A stretch of 10,610 nucleotides of DNA from CAUUCX01 sp041844835 (GCA_041844835.1 JBGZBU010000015.1:1-10610), one strand, 5' to 3'. Positions 1 through 6,943 are shown, counted from the first letter of the stretch. A program made the numbers and translations. The notes: generated from the sequence alone by a model not told the origin.

Positions 1-13
1 ATAAATATCCTCC
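1..13 (-). promoter_or_regulatory. RBS of a leftward gene starting at the window edge
   Basis: Read on the minus strand, bases 13-9 spell GGAGG, followed by ATATTTAT up to the edge. If the next base outside the window is G on the minus strand, an ATG would begin at base 2 with an ideal 6-nt spacing. The gene itself lies outside the window and cannot be identified. It would be transcribed away from ribU and is the natural target of the two leftward promoters at 86-94 and 190-198. Confidence 0.5.
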
Positions 14-44
14 AAAAATGTAATCAAAGCATAATTTGCCGCAA

Positions 45-97
45 TGCTCAACACTTATAGTGTTGAGTATACAATGAATGAAACTATTATATCATGA
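45..97 (-). repeat. Palindrome-promoter module, copy 1
   Basis: First copy of a 53-bp direct repeat; it matches 149-201 at 51 of 53 positions, differing only at bases 81 and 85. It contains a perfect inverted repeat at 47-67 (CTCAACAC, 5-nt centre, GTGTTGAG). On the minus strand it contains the extended -10 element TGATATAAT (94-86). The predicted leftward start near base 79 puts the palindrome at about +13 to +33, where a bound repressor could block transcription. The operator role is inferred; the repeat and palindrome are seen directly. Confidence 0.75.
86..94 (-). promoter_or_regulatory. Leftward extended -10 promoter, copy 1
   Basis: The minus strand reads TG-A-TATAAT, a perfect consensus -10 with the TG extension. 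No good -35 hexamer is present 16-18 nt upstream, which an extended -10 can tolerate. Expected start is near base 79, giving a leader of about 80 nt to the gene at the left edge. Confidence 0.5.
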
Positions 98-148
98 CAA
101 CAGATTCCGGCATGATCAAATGGTTGCTTCATATCGGCAACGCCACAC

Positions 149-201
149 TGCTCAACACTTATAGTGTTGAGTATACAATGAATGCAACCATTATATCATG
201 A
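149..201 (-). repeat. Palindrome-promoter module, copy 2
   Basis: Second copy of the 53-bp module, 104 bp from the first. The palindrome at 151-171 is identical to that of copy 1, and the leftward extended -10 TGATATAAT (198-190) is also unchanged. A possible rightward -10 in copy 1 (TATTAT, 85-90) is degraded here to CATTAT. That favours the leftward strand as the functional one. Flanking sequence outside the module is not shared, so this is not a simple 104-bp tandem duplication. Confidence 0.75.
190..198 (-). promoter_or_regulatory. Leftward extended -10 promoter, copy 2
   Basis: Identical extended -10 (TG-A-TATAAT on the minus strand) in the second module. A weak TCGACA (220-215) sits 19 nt upstream, a poor spacing. 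Transcription from here would pass through both palindromes before reaching the gene at the left edge. Confidence 0.45.
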
Positions 202-242
202 TTTCGTCAGGAAATGTCGATTGGAAACGGTAAAAACGGGAA

Positions 243-290
243 TTCGCAAAAAAATGAAATATATGCTATACTCCTTGTGGCGAATATAAT
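243..290 (+). promoter_or_regulatory. Candidate ribU operon promoter region
   Basis: Two -10-like elements are present. One is TATACT (267-272), preceded by a TG extension at 264-265 and by TTCGCA (243-248) 18 nt upstream. The other is a consensus TATAAT (285-290) without a convincing -35. Either would start transcription of the ribU-tsa-ABC-F cluster about 40-60 nt before the ribU start codon. The sequence does not decide between them. Confidence 0.45.
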
Positions 291-338
291 CGCTGCAATT
301 GCAAATAAAACAGGTGATTCGGAGGCTTAGGACAGAGT

Positions 339-917
339 ATGAACGAACAGATCAACATACAAAAAAATACGATAAAAATCGCAAAAATGGGGATACTGTG
401 CGCAATTTCACTGGTACTTGTAATTTTTGTGCATTTCCCGATATTTCCGGCTGTTCCATTCTTGGAATATGACCCCGCGGATGTATCCATACTGATAGGG
501 ACTTTCGCATTCGGCCCTATAGGAGGGCTTGTGATGACCGCTGTAGTTGCGGTCATTCAGGGAACGACAGTCAGTTCCGCAAGCGGAATATACGGTATAC
601 TTATGCACATAATAGCGACGGGGACGCTGGTCCTGGTGGCAGGCATAATATATAGGTGCAAGAAAACAAAAAAGGCGGCGGTAACGGGCTTGTTTTGCGG
701 ATCTCTTGCAATGGTAGCCGTTATGTATTTTGCGAATCTGACAATTACACCCGCGTTCATGAATGTGCCGCTTGCTGCGGTAAAGGAGCTCATGCCTTTT
801 ATTTTGGCGTTCAATTTTATAAAAGCCGGGATAAATTCGGTAATTACAATTTTGTTGTACAAACGGGTGTCCACCTATCTTCATTCGGATACAATGAAGA
901 GAAAGAAGAACAGATAA
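339..917 (+). CDS. ribU: Riboflavin ECF transporter substrate-binding subunit RibU
   Basis: Membrane-embedded S component that binds riboflavin outside the cell and hands it to the shared energy-coupling-factor module (EcfT with two ATPases, not encoded here). The 192-residue length and six hydrophobic segments (about 14-33, 50-72, 82-104, 113-132, 140-158, 160-174) fit the family. The stretch FLEYDPADVSILIGTFAFGP (41-60) is the RibU hallmark: an acidic turn followed by a helix. The C-terminus is basic (KRKKNR), as expected for the cytoplasmic side. GGAGG at 321-325 lies 13 nt before the ATG, somewhat long, but no other in-frame start fits better. It is first in the cluster and ends 1 bp before tsaE, so the two are surely co-transcribed. 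No FMN riboswitch is visible, so regulation by flavin is unsupported here. Riboflavin specificity is inferred from the motif. Confidence 0.88.
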   Translation: MNEQINIQKNTIKIAKMGILCAISLVLVIFVHFPIFPAVPFLEYDPADVSILIGTFAFGPIGGLVMTAVVAVIQGTTVSSASGIYGILMHIIATGTLVLVAGIIYRCKKTKKAAVTGLFCGSLAMVAVMYFANLTITPAFMNVPLAAVKELMPFILAFNFIKAGINSVITILLYKRVSTYLHSDTMKRKKNR

Positions 918-918
918 T

Positions 919-1503
919 ATGGTTGGTTTGCAGGATTTTTTGAGCGGTTTCGGCATAGCCGGAGCGAGTGAAGGGATAGTAGTTCGCGGAGAAACGGAAA
1001 TGGCGGAGCTTGCCGCGTTTCTCACGGGTTTTGCAAGACCGGGACTGGTTATAGCGCTATATGGGGATTTGGGGGCCGGGAAAACCACATTTGCCCGCCA
1101 TTTTACGCAAGCTATGGGCGCTTCGGATCGTGTGTCCAGTCCGACTTTTACCATTCTTCACGAATATCTGAGCGGCAGGATGCCGGTTTTCCATTTTGAT
1201 TTGTATCGGATTTCAGATCCGGGCGAGGTGCTCGAATTTGCGGAGGAGTATTTTTACGGACAGGGAGTATGCCTCGTGGAATGGCCTGAAAATGCGGGGG
1301 ATTTGATACCCGAGGATGCAATCAGGCTCAGACTCGCCTACGGAGACGAAGAGGACGAACGCGTAGCAACATTCGGGGAAGCGCGGGGCGATTCCTATGA
1401 CTCGGATTTTTCGGGAAAGGATGCATTTTCGTATATGGATGATGAATTCATTGAAAGTATGTATTCGGAGATTAATGATATAGATGAAGATTTTAGCATT
1501 TGA
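919..1503 (+). CDS. tsaE: tRNA t6A37 biosynthesis ATPase TsaE
   Basis: P-loop ATPase that binds the TsaB-TsaD dimer and drives turnover during synthesis of N6-threonylcarbamoyladenosine at position 37 of ANN-decoding tRNAs, in the cytoplasm. Walker A GDLGAGKTT is at 49-57. Other family motifs are SPTFT (74-78), HFDLYR (92-97) and VEWPE (120-124). At 194 residues it is longer than the usual 150-160: the family core begins near residue 20 and ends near 140. The final 54 residues are a strongly acidic tail (19 Asp/Glu against 3 Lys/Arg). The last 20 bp overlap the start of tsaB, so part of the tail is encoded in DNA that also begins tsaB. The start codon directly follows the ribU stop and has only a weak purine-rich site before it; a shorter N-terminus is possible, though no better start was found. 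Confidence 0.92.
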   Translation: MVGLQDFLSGFGIAGASEGIVVRGETEMAELAAFLTGFARPGLVIALYGDLGAGKTTFARHFTQAMGASDRVSSPTFTILHEYLSGRMPVFHFDLYRISDPGEVLEFAEEYFYGQGVCLVEWPENAGDLIPEDAIRLRLAYGDEEDERVATFGEARGDSYDSDFSGKDAFSYMDDEFIESMYSEINDIDEDFSI

Positions 1504-2320
1504 TACAACAGGGAGAAATGCATCCGCGGCATATATAGATGGCGGCGGGTCTGTCAGTCTTGCAGTATCCGAAGAAGGCTACAATCATTTGACCGCTTTG
1601 ATGCCGATGGTGGAAAAATTGACGGCAAATAAAGAAATTGACGCCGTTGCGGTTTCTGTCGGGCCGGGTTCGTTTACGGGGATAAGGATAGGAGTATCCA
1701 CTGCGCGTGCACTGATGCAGGGACTTATGATCCCGGGAATCGCGGTAAAGACATTGGAATCTTTTGCATATGCGCAAGAGCCGGAGCAATGCCGGGGATT
1801 TAGAATTGTATGTCCGATTTTTGATGCGCGTCGGGCGGAGGTGTATGCGGCGGCATATGTTGCGGGGGATGTTTTTCGTGATAACGCGTCATTTGTTGAG
1901 CAATTTTCTTGTGCTGAAAAACTGCCGGGCTCGGCAGGATTTGTCGGTATCCCCGAGTGTGCGGAAGCTTTGTACAATTTTTTGAAAAAACTCCATGCCC
2001 TCTGTGATACGCTGTTTCAAATTGATGGAAATGGAACGGTATCGATCGAATTTTACGGTGACGGAATTGATAAATACCGCGACATAATCGACGGATTTTT
2101 TTCGCGGAGTGGTCTTGCAGGGGGAATTTTGCCGATTTATGTGCCCGAGTCGGAGAGATATCAGCGTGCAGACAGAGTGCTTATGTGTGCGGCAGCACAT
2201 CTCAACTCCGGTGGAGCAGATGATTTGATTTACAATCCGGAGAAGCTTCTGCCGAATTACTTGCGTATGGCGGAAGCGGAAAGAAATCTTGAAAACGGGA
2301 AAATCAAACAATTTAAATAG
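1484..2320 (+). CDS. tsaB: tRNA t6A37 biosynthesis scaffold protein TsaB
   Basis: Catalytically inactive ASKHA-fold paralogue of TsaD that dimerises with it and recruits TsaE for t6A formation. Signature segments are MKILAFDTTG at the N-terminus, VGPGSFTGIRIGVSTA (about 59-73), and PIFDARRAEVY (111-121). The 278-residue length is above the usual 220-240. The extra residues sit in the second half (about 160-215), where conservation is normally low. The ATG at 1484 lies inside the end of tsaE, with GGAG at 1467-1470 upstream. The 20-bp overlap suggests translational coupling of two proteins that work in one complex. It is followed closely by rimI and tsaD, the common bacterial arrangement. Confidence 0.92.
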   Translation: MKILAFDTTGRNASAAYIDGGGSVSLAVSEEGYNHLTALMPMVEKLTANKEIDAVAVSVGPGSFTGIRIGVSTARALMQGLMIPGIAVKTLESFAYAQEPEQCRGFRIVCPIFDARRAEVYAAAYVAGDVFRDNASFVEQFSCAEKLPGSAGFVGIPECAEALYNFLKKLHALCDTLFQIDGNGTVSIEFYGDGIDKYRDIIDGFFSRSGLAGGILPIYVPESERYQRADRVLMCAAAHLNSGGADDLIYNPEKLLPNYLRMAEAERNLENGKIKQFK

Positions 2321-2333
2321 TAGTAATGGAGAA

Positions 2334-2798
2334 ATGTGCGGTATTAATGTTGTTATAGCGCCAGCGGTGTATGCGGATGCCGAAGGGATGTATGCGGTTG
2401 AGAGGGAATGTTTTTCCTCTCCTTGGAGCCTTGATTCCTTCAGGAGCGAGATGGGGAATAAAATGGCGCACTATTTTGTGGCTCGGCAAGGGGATGAGAT
2501 AGTGGGCTATGCGGGAGCATGGTATATAGCGGAAGAAATGCATATAACGAATATTGCCGTTGCTCCCGATTGGCAGGGTAGCGGGATCGGCAGGAAGCTT
2601 ACATCACATCTGATCAAGCACGGGCAGGAATCGGGAATAAGAGAATTTACTCTTGAGGTTATGGTTACAAATGAGCGCGCCGTTTCCGTGTATCGCTCGC
2701 TCGGGTTTGAGATAGACGGAGTGCGCAAAGGATACTATCAACCGGAGGGAATAGACGCGTACATAATGTGGCGCAGAGATGGATTACAGAGAAAATGA
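2334..2798 (+). CDS. rimI: Ribosomal-protein-alanine N-acetyltransferase RimI (GNAT)
   Basis: GNAT-fold enzyme that transfers acetyl from acetyl-CoA to protein N-termini; E. coli RimI modifies ribosomal protein bS18. With the start at 2334 it has 154 residues, the family norm. The acetyl-CoA loop is V-x-P-x-x-QGSGIG (77-86). The C-terminal motif LEVMVTNERAVSVYRSLGF (107-125) carries the likely catalytic Glu108 and Tyr120. The N-terminal ERECFSSPWS (23-32) is typical of RimI. A TTG at 2289 would add 15 low-complexity residues and overlap tsaB. I prefer ATG 2334 because the conserved domain begins a few residues later, although GGAG (2328-2331) is only 2 nt away. It overlaps tsaD by 4 bp. RimI between tsaB and tsaD is a recurrent arrangement, but the substrate here is untested. 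Confidence 0.88.
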   Translation: MCGINVVIAPAVYADAEGMYAVERECFSSPWSLDSFRSEMGNKMAHYFVARQGDEIVGYAGAWYIAEEMHITNIAVAPDWQGSGIGRKLTSHLIKHGQESGIREFTLEVMVTNERAVSVYRSLGFEIDGVRKGYYQPEGIDAYIMWRRDGLQRK

Positions 2799-3868
2799 AT
2801 GCTGCAATAAACAATGTAAATTTGAATAAGAGCAAGATGGTGAGACCGGAGGACGCGGTGATACTTGCAATCGAGTCCAGCTGTGACGAGACGGCGGCTG
2901 CCGTGGTTCGAGGCGGAAACGAAGTGCTCGCGGACATCATATCTTCACAAATCGATATTCACCGCCGATTCGGCGGGGTCGTTCCCGAAGTCGCCTCACG
3001 AAGACATCTTGAAAATATAAACGGAGTTATTGAAGAGGCGCTTGCAGCTGCAAATGTCGGTAAAGATGATGTGGATGCAATTGCGGTCACGGCATGCCCC
3101 GGACTGGTCGGGGCGTTGCTTGTAGGTGTTGCTACCGCTAAAGCTCTCGCATTCGCATGGAAAAAGCCGCTCATTGCGGTACACCATATCCATGGGCATG
3201 TATGCGCGAATTATGTCGAACACAAGGAATTAAAACCGCCGTTCATTTCAATGGTGGTCTCCGGAGGGCATACTTCAGTAGTTGATGTAAGAGATTACAA
3301 CGATCTTGAGACTATCGGAGCGACGCGCGATGACGCCGTCGGCGAGGCGTATGATAAGGTGGCAAGGGTTCTGGGTCTCGGATATCCCGGCGGACCTCTC
3401 ATAGACAAACTTGCCGGGACAGGCGATGAATACGCCATCGATTTCAAACGGGTGTATCTTGAAAAAGGATCTTGGGATTTCAGTTTCAGCGGGACCAAAA
3501 CGGGAGTTTTGAATTATATCAATTCAAAAAAACAGGCAGGCGAGGAGTATGATATAGCAGATGTGGCGGCGTCATTTCAGCGTGCGGTTTTGGATGTGAT
3601 CGTAAAGAAAGCGACAGATGCCGTAAAAAGTAGGGGATATAAGAATCTCGCACTTGCGGGCGGGGTCTCGGCGAATTCACGTTTGCGGGAGCTCATGAGC
3701 GAGGAATGTCTCAAAGAGGGAATTAATCTGTATTTTCCGTCGCTGCGCATGTGTACCGATAACGCAGTGATGATAGCCGCCGCGGCACATCATATCTATG
3801 TGACCGGCAAAACTGCGGATCTTTGGCTTGATGTGCGCGCAAATGCCGATTTTGATACCCTGCTTTAG
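2795..3868 (+). CDS. tsaD: tRNA t6A37 threonylcarbamoyltransferase TsaD
   Basis: Catalytic subunit that moves the threonylcarbamoyl group from threonylcarbamoyl-AMP (made by TsaC/YwlC, not in this window) to A37 of tRNA. Numbered from ATG 2795, the family motifs are ILAIESSCDETAAAVV (23-38), VAVH-HIHGH (metal ligands His131 and His135), SGGHTS (156-161), FSFSGTKTG (229-237), AGGVSAN (288-294) and CTDNA (320-324) with the third metal ligand Asp322. All key residues are present. The chosen start overlaps the rimI stop as ATGA, typical of coupled translation, and gives 357 residues. ATG 2837 would give 343, nearer the usual 335-346, so it remains possible; GTG 2768 is less likely. It forms the TsaB-TsaD-TsaE complex with its neighbours. 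Confidence 0.95.
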   Translation: MNAAINNVNLNKSKMVRPEDAVILAIESSCDETAAAVVRGGNEVLADIISSQIDIHRRFGGVVPEVASRRHLENINGVIEEALAAANVGKDDVDAIAVTACPGLVGALLVGVATAKALAFAWKKPLIAVHHIHGHVCANYVEHKELKPPFISMVVSGGHTSVVDVRDYNDLETIGATRDDAVGEAYDKVARVLGLGYPGGPLIDKLAGTGDEYAIDFKRVYLEKGSWDFSFSGTKTGVLNYINSKKQAGEEYDIADVAASFQRAVLDVIVKKATDAVKSRGYKNLALAGGVSANSRLRELMSEECLKEGINLYFPSLRMCTDNAVMIAAAAHHIYVTGKTADLWLDVRANADFDTLL

Positions 3869-3890
3869 CGACGGGAGATATTGTAATAAA

Positions 3891-5879
3891 ATGATTGTAC
3901 TAAGCGTAAAAAAACTGAAAAAGGAATATGGGACGACCGTTATTTTTGATAATGTTTCCTTCCATGTAAGTGATGGCGACAGGATAGGAATAGTGGGCGT
4001 AAACGGCGCGGGAAAAACCACCCTGATGAATATTTTGGCGGGAGATACGCCTCATGAGGGGGGCGATTTTTTTGTTTCGCGGGATACAAAGATCGGCTAT
4101 TTGCGACAGCATGATGCATTTTCGGATGATATTACAGTCGCAGAAGCTGCGCTTGGCGTATATGATGAAGTGATAGGCATAGGCGCGGAAATGGAGGAGC
4201 TGAGTCGTGAAATCGAAGCGGCCGGAGCTGCTGATACGACCGAAGATGCAAATGGCAGGATGCAAAGGCTGCTGGATGAATATCAGGCCTTGCAGCATCG
4301 CTTTGAGATAATGGGCGGATACGAGTACGGGCGTAAGATTGATTCCGTGTTGCAAAGCATGGCATTTTCAGAAAAGGACAGGCTAAAAAAGGTATCAATG
4401 CTTTCGGGCGGTGAGCGTACAAGGCTGTCACTTGCATTGCTGCTGCTTCAAAACCCCCGTTTATTGCTGCTCGATGAGCCGACCAATTATCTCGATATCG
4501 GAATGCTCAAATGGGTTGAAGAATACCTGGCGGGTTATAAGGGCGCGCTCATGGTAGTATCACACGACAGATATTTTTTGGATAAAACGGTCAATCGGAT
4601 TTTTGAAATAGAAAACGGCAGATTGCACACATATGAAGGAAATTATTCGGAATATGTAAAACAGCGTAAAGCGCGTCTTGATTTTGAGATGAAAGAGTAT
4701 GCAAAGCAGCAGGAGGAGATCGCTCGGCAGGAAGAAATAATCAGGCGTTTTAAGGAGCGCAAAACGGAATTGCTTGCAAAAAGGGCACGTTCGCGTGAAA
4801 AAATGCTTGAGCATATGGAGATAATCGATCGACCGGATGCCCCTCAGGACAGCATGAAAATCAAATTTTCCCGCCGCTTGCAAAGCGGTTATGACGTCCT
4901 TTACGCAGAAGATTTGTCGAAAAGCTTCACAAGCGGTTCGGAAAAGAGGCGGCTGTTTAAGAATGTAAAATTCGACATAAAAAGGGGCGAGCGGATTTGC
5001 ATAGTCGGTGCAAACGGGGTTGGAAAAACCACTCTGCTTAAAATGATTTTGGGGCTGGTCGATGCCGACAGCGGATATATTCATCGGGGGCACAATGTCA
5101 ATTTCGCATATTATGATCAGCAGCAGGAGAGTCTCGAGGGTTCAAACAGTGTGCTTGAGGAACTCAAAAATGAGTACAGACTTTACACCGATACGGAAAT
5201 GAGAAATATCCTCGGGCGTTTTTTGTTTCGCGGCGATGATGTGTTTAAGAGTATCAGTTCTTTGTCCGGCGGCGAAAAAGCGCGGGTGTCGCTGCTGAAA
5301 CTCATGCTCAGACAAGCCAATGTGCTGTTGCTTGATGAGCCGACAAACCATCTTGATATAGCGTCAAAAGAGGCTTTTGAAGAGGCTCTTTTGGAATACC
5401 CGGGAACCGTTGTTGCAATATCTCACGACAGATATTTTCTGAATCGCATACCCGATAAGGTAATGGAACTTACGCCGGAGGGTTTTATCGTATATCTCGG
5501 AAAATATGACTATTATGTGGAGAAAAAACAGGCGATAGCATCCGGGGAGCGTTATGTTTCGCAGCTTGCCTGCGGGGGGAAAGCAGTTTCTTGCAACGAT
5601 AGGGGTGGAGTTTCTTCCGCGGTGGAAACGCAGAGCGCGATGGAGCGGAGACTTCGCAAAGAAAAAGAGGCGGAGGAGCGGAGAATCGCAAGAAAGAAGG
5701 AGAGCACGGAGAAATCAATAGAGGAGATTGAGAATGAAATAGCGTCTCTTGAGATCAGCCTGAGCAGTGACGAAGCGATTTCAAATCATGAAAAGCTTTC
5801 GGAAATATGTCGGGAAATAGCGGCAAAAAAGCTGGAATTGGAGCGGCTTTACGAGAATTGGCTGGAGCTGCAGGAGTGA
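3891..5879 (+). CDS. ABC-F family ATPase, YdiF/Uup-like
   Basis: Soluble twin-ATPase of the ABC-F family, whose members bind the ribosomal E site and adjust translation; no membrane segment is present. The first ATPase domain has Walker A GVNGAGKT (36-43), signature LSGGE (171-175) and LLLLDEPTN (191-199). The interdomain linker, about 255-325, is a charged coiled coil matching the P-site tRNA-interaction region. The second domain has GANGVGKT (373-380), LSGGE (458-462) and VLLLDEPTN (478-486). The C-terminal 580-660 is a Lys/Glu-rich coiled coil, as in YdiF and Uup. The 662-residue length fits YdiF/Uup better than EttA. ATG 3891 has GGGAG at 3873-3877 and follows the tsaD stop by 22 bp. Uup-type members are linked to structured-DNA handling and ribosome biogenesis; antibiotic resistance is possible but unsupported. 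Exact subfamily is uncertain. Confidence 0.9.
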   Translation: MIVLSVKKLKKEYGTTVIFDNVSFHVSDGDRIGIVGVNGAGKTTLMNILAGDTPHEGGDFFVSRDTKIGYLRQHDAFSDDITVAEAALGVYDEVIGIGAEMEELSREIEAAGAADTTEDANGRMQRLLDEYQALQHRFEIMGGYEYGRKIDSVLQSMAFSEKDRLKKVSMLSGGERTRLSLALLLLQNPRLLLLDEPTNYLDIGMLKWVEEYLAGYKGALMVVSHDRYFLDKTVNRIFEIENGRLHTYEGNYSEYVKQRKARLDFEMKEYAKQQEEIARQEEIIRRFKERKTELLAKRARSREKMLEHMEIIDRPDAPQDSMKIKFSRRLQSGYDVLYAEDLSKSFTSGSEKRRLFKNVKFDIKRGERICIVGANGVGKTTLLKMILGLVDADSGYIHRGHNVNFAYYDQQQESLEGSNSVLEELKNEYRLYTDTEMRNILGRFLFRGDDVFKSISSLSGGEKARVSLLKLMLRQANVLLLDEPTNHLDIASKEAFEEALLEYPGTVVAISHDRYFLNRIPDKVMELTPEGFIVYLGKYDYYVEKKQAIASGERYVSQLACGGKAVSCNDRGGVSSAVETQSAMERRLRKEKEAEERRIARKKESTEKSIEEIENEIASLEISLSSDEAISNHEKLSEICREIAAKKLELERLYENWLELQE

Positions 5880-5881
5880 TA

Positions 5882-5909
5882 TTGCAAAATGAAAGTTTTG
5901 TGGTATAAT
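5882..5909 (+). promoter_or_regulatory. acpP-rex promoter
   Basis: TTGCAA (5882-5887), 16-nt spacer, and consensus TATAAT (5904-5909) with a TG extension at 5901-5902. It begins only 3 bp after the ABC-F stop codon. The expected start is near 5916, giving a leader of about 70 nt before acpP. This is one of the best sigma-A type promoters in the window and separates acpP-rex from the upstream cluster. Confidence 0.75.
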
Positions 5910-5971
5910 CATTCCGACAGTAGCTTCACCTAGGCAGAACGCAGCATTCAGCAGGAGCGGAATGTTTTTTT
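5910..5971 (+). terminator. Weak terminator-like hairpin in acpP leader
   Basis: CATTCCG (5910-5916) is an exact inverted repeat of CGGAATG (5958-5964), which is followed at once by seven T residues (5965-5971). The loop is 41 nt, long for an intrinsic terminator. The left arm lies at or just before the predicted acpP start site. The full stem would therefore form only in transcripts reading through from the ABC-F gene, where it could separate the two units. No other terminator for the upstream cluster was found. Confidence 0.35.
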
Positions 5972-5986
5972 AATGGAGGATAAAAA

Positions 5987-6217
5987 ATGACTTTTGAAAA
6001 AATAAAGACCATAATTGCCGAGCAATTGAATATTAATGAAGACAGAATAGCTCTTGATACTAATTTGATGAAGGATCTGGAGGCGGATTCCATAGAAGCG
6101 GTAGAAATTATCATGGGAATTGAAGATGAATTTGATATCGAGATCCCGGATGAAAAGGCGGAAACATTTCAGTCCGTGGAGGACATCGTTAAATTTGTTG
6201 ATAGCATGATAGCGTAA
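5987..6217 (+). CDS. acpP: Acyl carrier protein
   Basis: Small acidic carrier that holds growing acyl chains as thioesters on a 4'-phosphopantetheine arm during fatty acid synthesis. It has 76 residues, the standard size. Ser35 in LEADSIEAVEI is the attachment site; the usual DSL is DSI here, a conservative change. The helices and the acidic recognition helix after Ser35 are intact. The ribosome-binding site GGAGG (5976-5980 region) before ATG 5987 is strong, and the gene has its own promoter at 5882-5909, suggesting high expression. It is not next to fabD, fabF, plsX or rnc in this window. It could thus be the only ACP, moved from its usual place, or a second specialised one. The downstream rex follows after 33 bp and is probably co-transcribed. 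Confidence 0.93.
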   Translation: MTFEKIKTIIAEQLNINEDRIALDTNLMKDLEADSIEAVEIIMGIEDEFDIEIPDEKAETFQSVEDIVKFVDSMIA

Positions 6218-6250
6218 ACGGCTTGAATGCAGTTTTGAAAGAAGAAATAG

Positions 6251-6904
6251 ATGGAGAGAAAAAAGAACAGTGCAGATGTATCAAATGCCGTAATAAGGAG
6301 GCTTCCGCGTTACAGAAGATATCTTGGTGAATTGAGGCGGAACGGGGTGGATAAGATTTCATCACAGGAGCTCTCGGAGCTGACCGGTTACACAGCATCT
6401 CAGATAAGACAGGATTTTAATAAATTCGGAGGATTCGGTCAGCAGGGGTACGGCTATAATGTCAATATGCTCTATGGAGAGATTTCATCTATTCTCGGTT
6501 TGGATAAGGAGTACAATGTAATACTTGTGGGCGCGGGGAATCTCGGGCATGCGATCGCAAATTACACATGCAATTATAAACCCGGTTTCAAGGTTGTCGG
6601 AATATTTGATATCAATCCGCATCTGATAGGAGATTACATGCAGGATGTTGAGATTCAGGACTACGGCAAGCTGGGAGAATTTCTCAAAAAAAATCAGATA
6701 GATATAGGTTTTATCTGTACCAATAAGGAGAGTGCGCAGGAGGTCGCGGACGAGCTGTGCAGAGCAAATGTGCAGGGAATCTGGAATTTTGCGCCTATCG
6801 ATCTTAATGTCCCTGATGATGTTGCGATTGAAAACGTCCACCTGAGCGATTCGCTCCATGTGCTGGTATTCAACATGAATACAGGTGTGAGCGGTGACAG
6901 ATAA
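6251..6904 (+). CDS. rex: Redox-sensing transcriptional repressor Rex
   Basis: Homodimeric DNA-binding protein that represses fermentation and electron-transfer genes when NADH is low and leaves DNA when NADH binds. The N-terminal winged helix (about 15-75) includes RRLPRYRRYL (16-25), recognition helix TASQIRQDFNKFG (48-60) and the wing GFGQQGYGY (61-69). The Rossmann NADH domain follows with VGAGNLGHA (93-101) and IFD (118-120). The C-terminal swapped helix with NMN (208-210) completes it. At 217 residues it is full length. It follows acpP by 33 bp with a modest purine-rich site (GAAAGAAG) and ends at a strong terminator. I found no matching Rex operator (TTGTTAA-type dyad) in this window, so autoregulation or control of neighbours is not supported by what is visible. 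Confidence 0.95.
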   Translation: MERKKNSADVSNAVIRRLPRYRRYLGELRRNGVDKISSQELSELTGYTASQIRQDFNKFGGFGQQGYGYNVNMLYGEISSILGLDKEYNVILVGAGNLGHAIANYTCNYKPGFKVVGIFDINPHLIGDYMQDVEIQDYGKLGEFLKKNQIDIGFICTNKESAQEVADELCRANVQGIWNFAPIDLNVPDDVAIENVHLSDSLHVLVFNMNTGVSGDR

Positions 6905-6943
6905 GCGGAACTTGACAAACGGGGAATCAAAAATATGAGAATC

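Larger units (their letters stand above)
1..338. other. Left intergenic region, no gene
   Basis: No convincing coding region lies here. The stretch separates a leftward gene that begins at or just beyond base 1 from rightward ribU at 339. It contains a leftward ribosome-binding site (9-13), two copies of a 53-bp palindrome-promoter module (45-97, 149-201) and the likely ribU promoter region (243-290). Bases 98-148 and 202-242 show nothing I can name. I looked for the conserved core of an FMN riboswitch, which would be expected before a riboflavin transporter, and did not see one. Confidence 0.7.

Noticed and set aside
47..67. NrdR box, suggested by ACAC and GTGT arms
   Set aside because: The arms are separated by 5 nt here, while NrdR boxes have about 8 nt between them and come as closely spaced pairs. 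Spacing and centre do not fit.
1..338. FMN riboswitch upstream of ribU
   Set aside because: None of the conserved junction sequences of that riboswitch were seen on the plus strand, and the probable leader from 272-297 to 338 is too short to hold one.
408..1154. 248-codon leftward open frame across ribU and tsaE
   Set aside because: Antisense to two well-recognised genes; composition rich in Arg, Cys and Tyr with no recognisable domain.
6912..6939. TTGACA with TATGAG 16 nt later, as a promoter after rex
   Set aside because: The start would fall inside the bidirectional terminator, so no useful transcript could result; the -10 is also poor.
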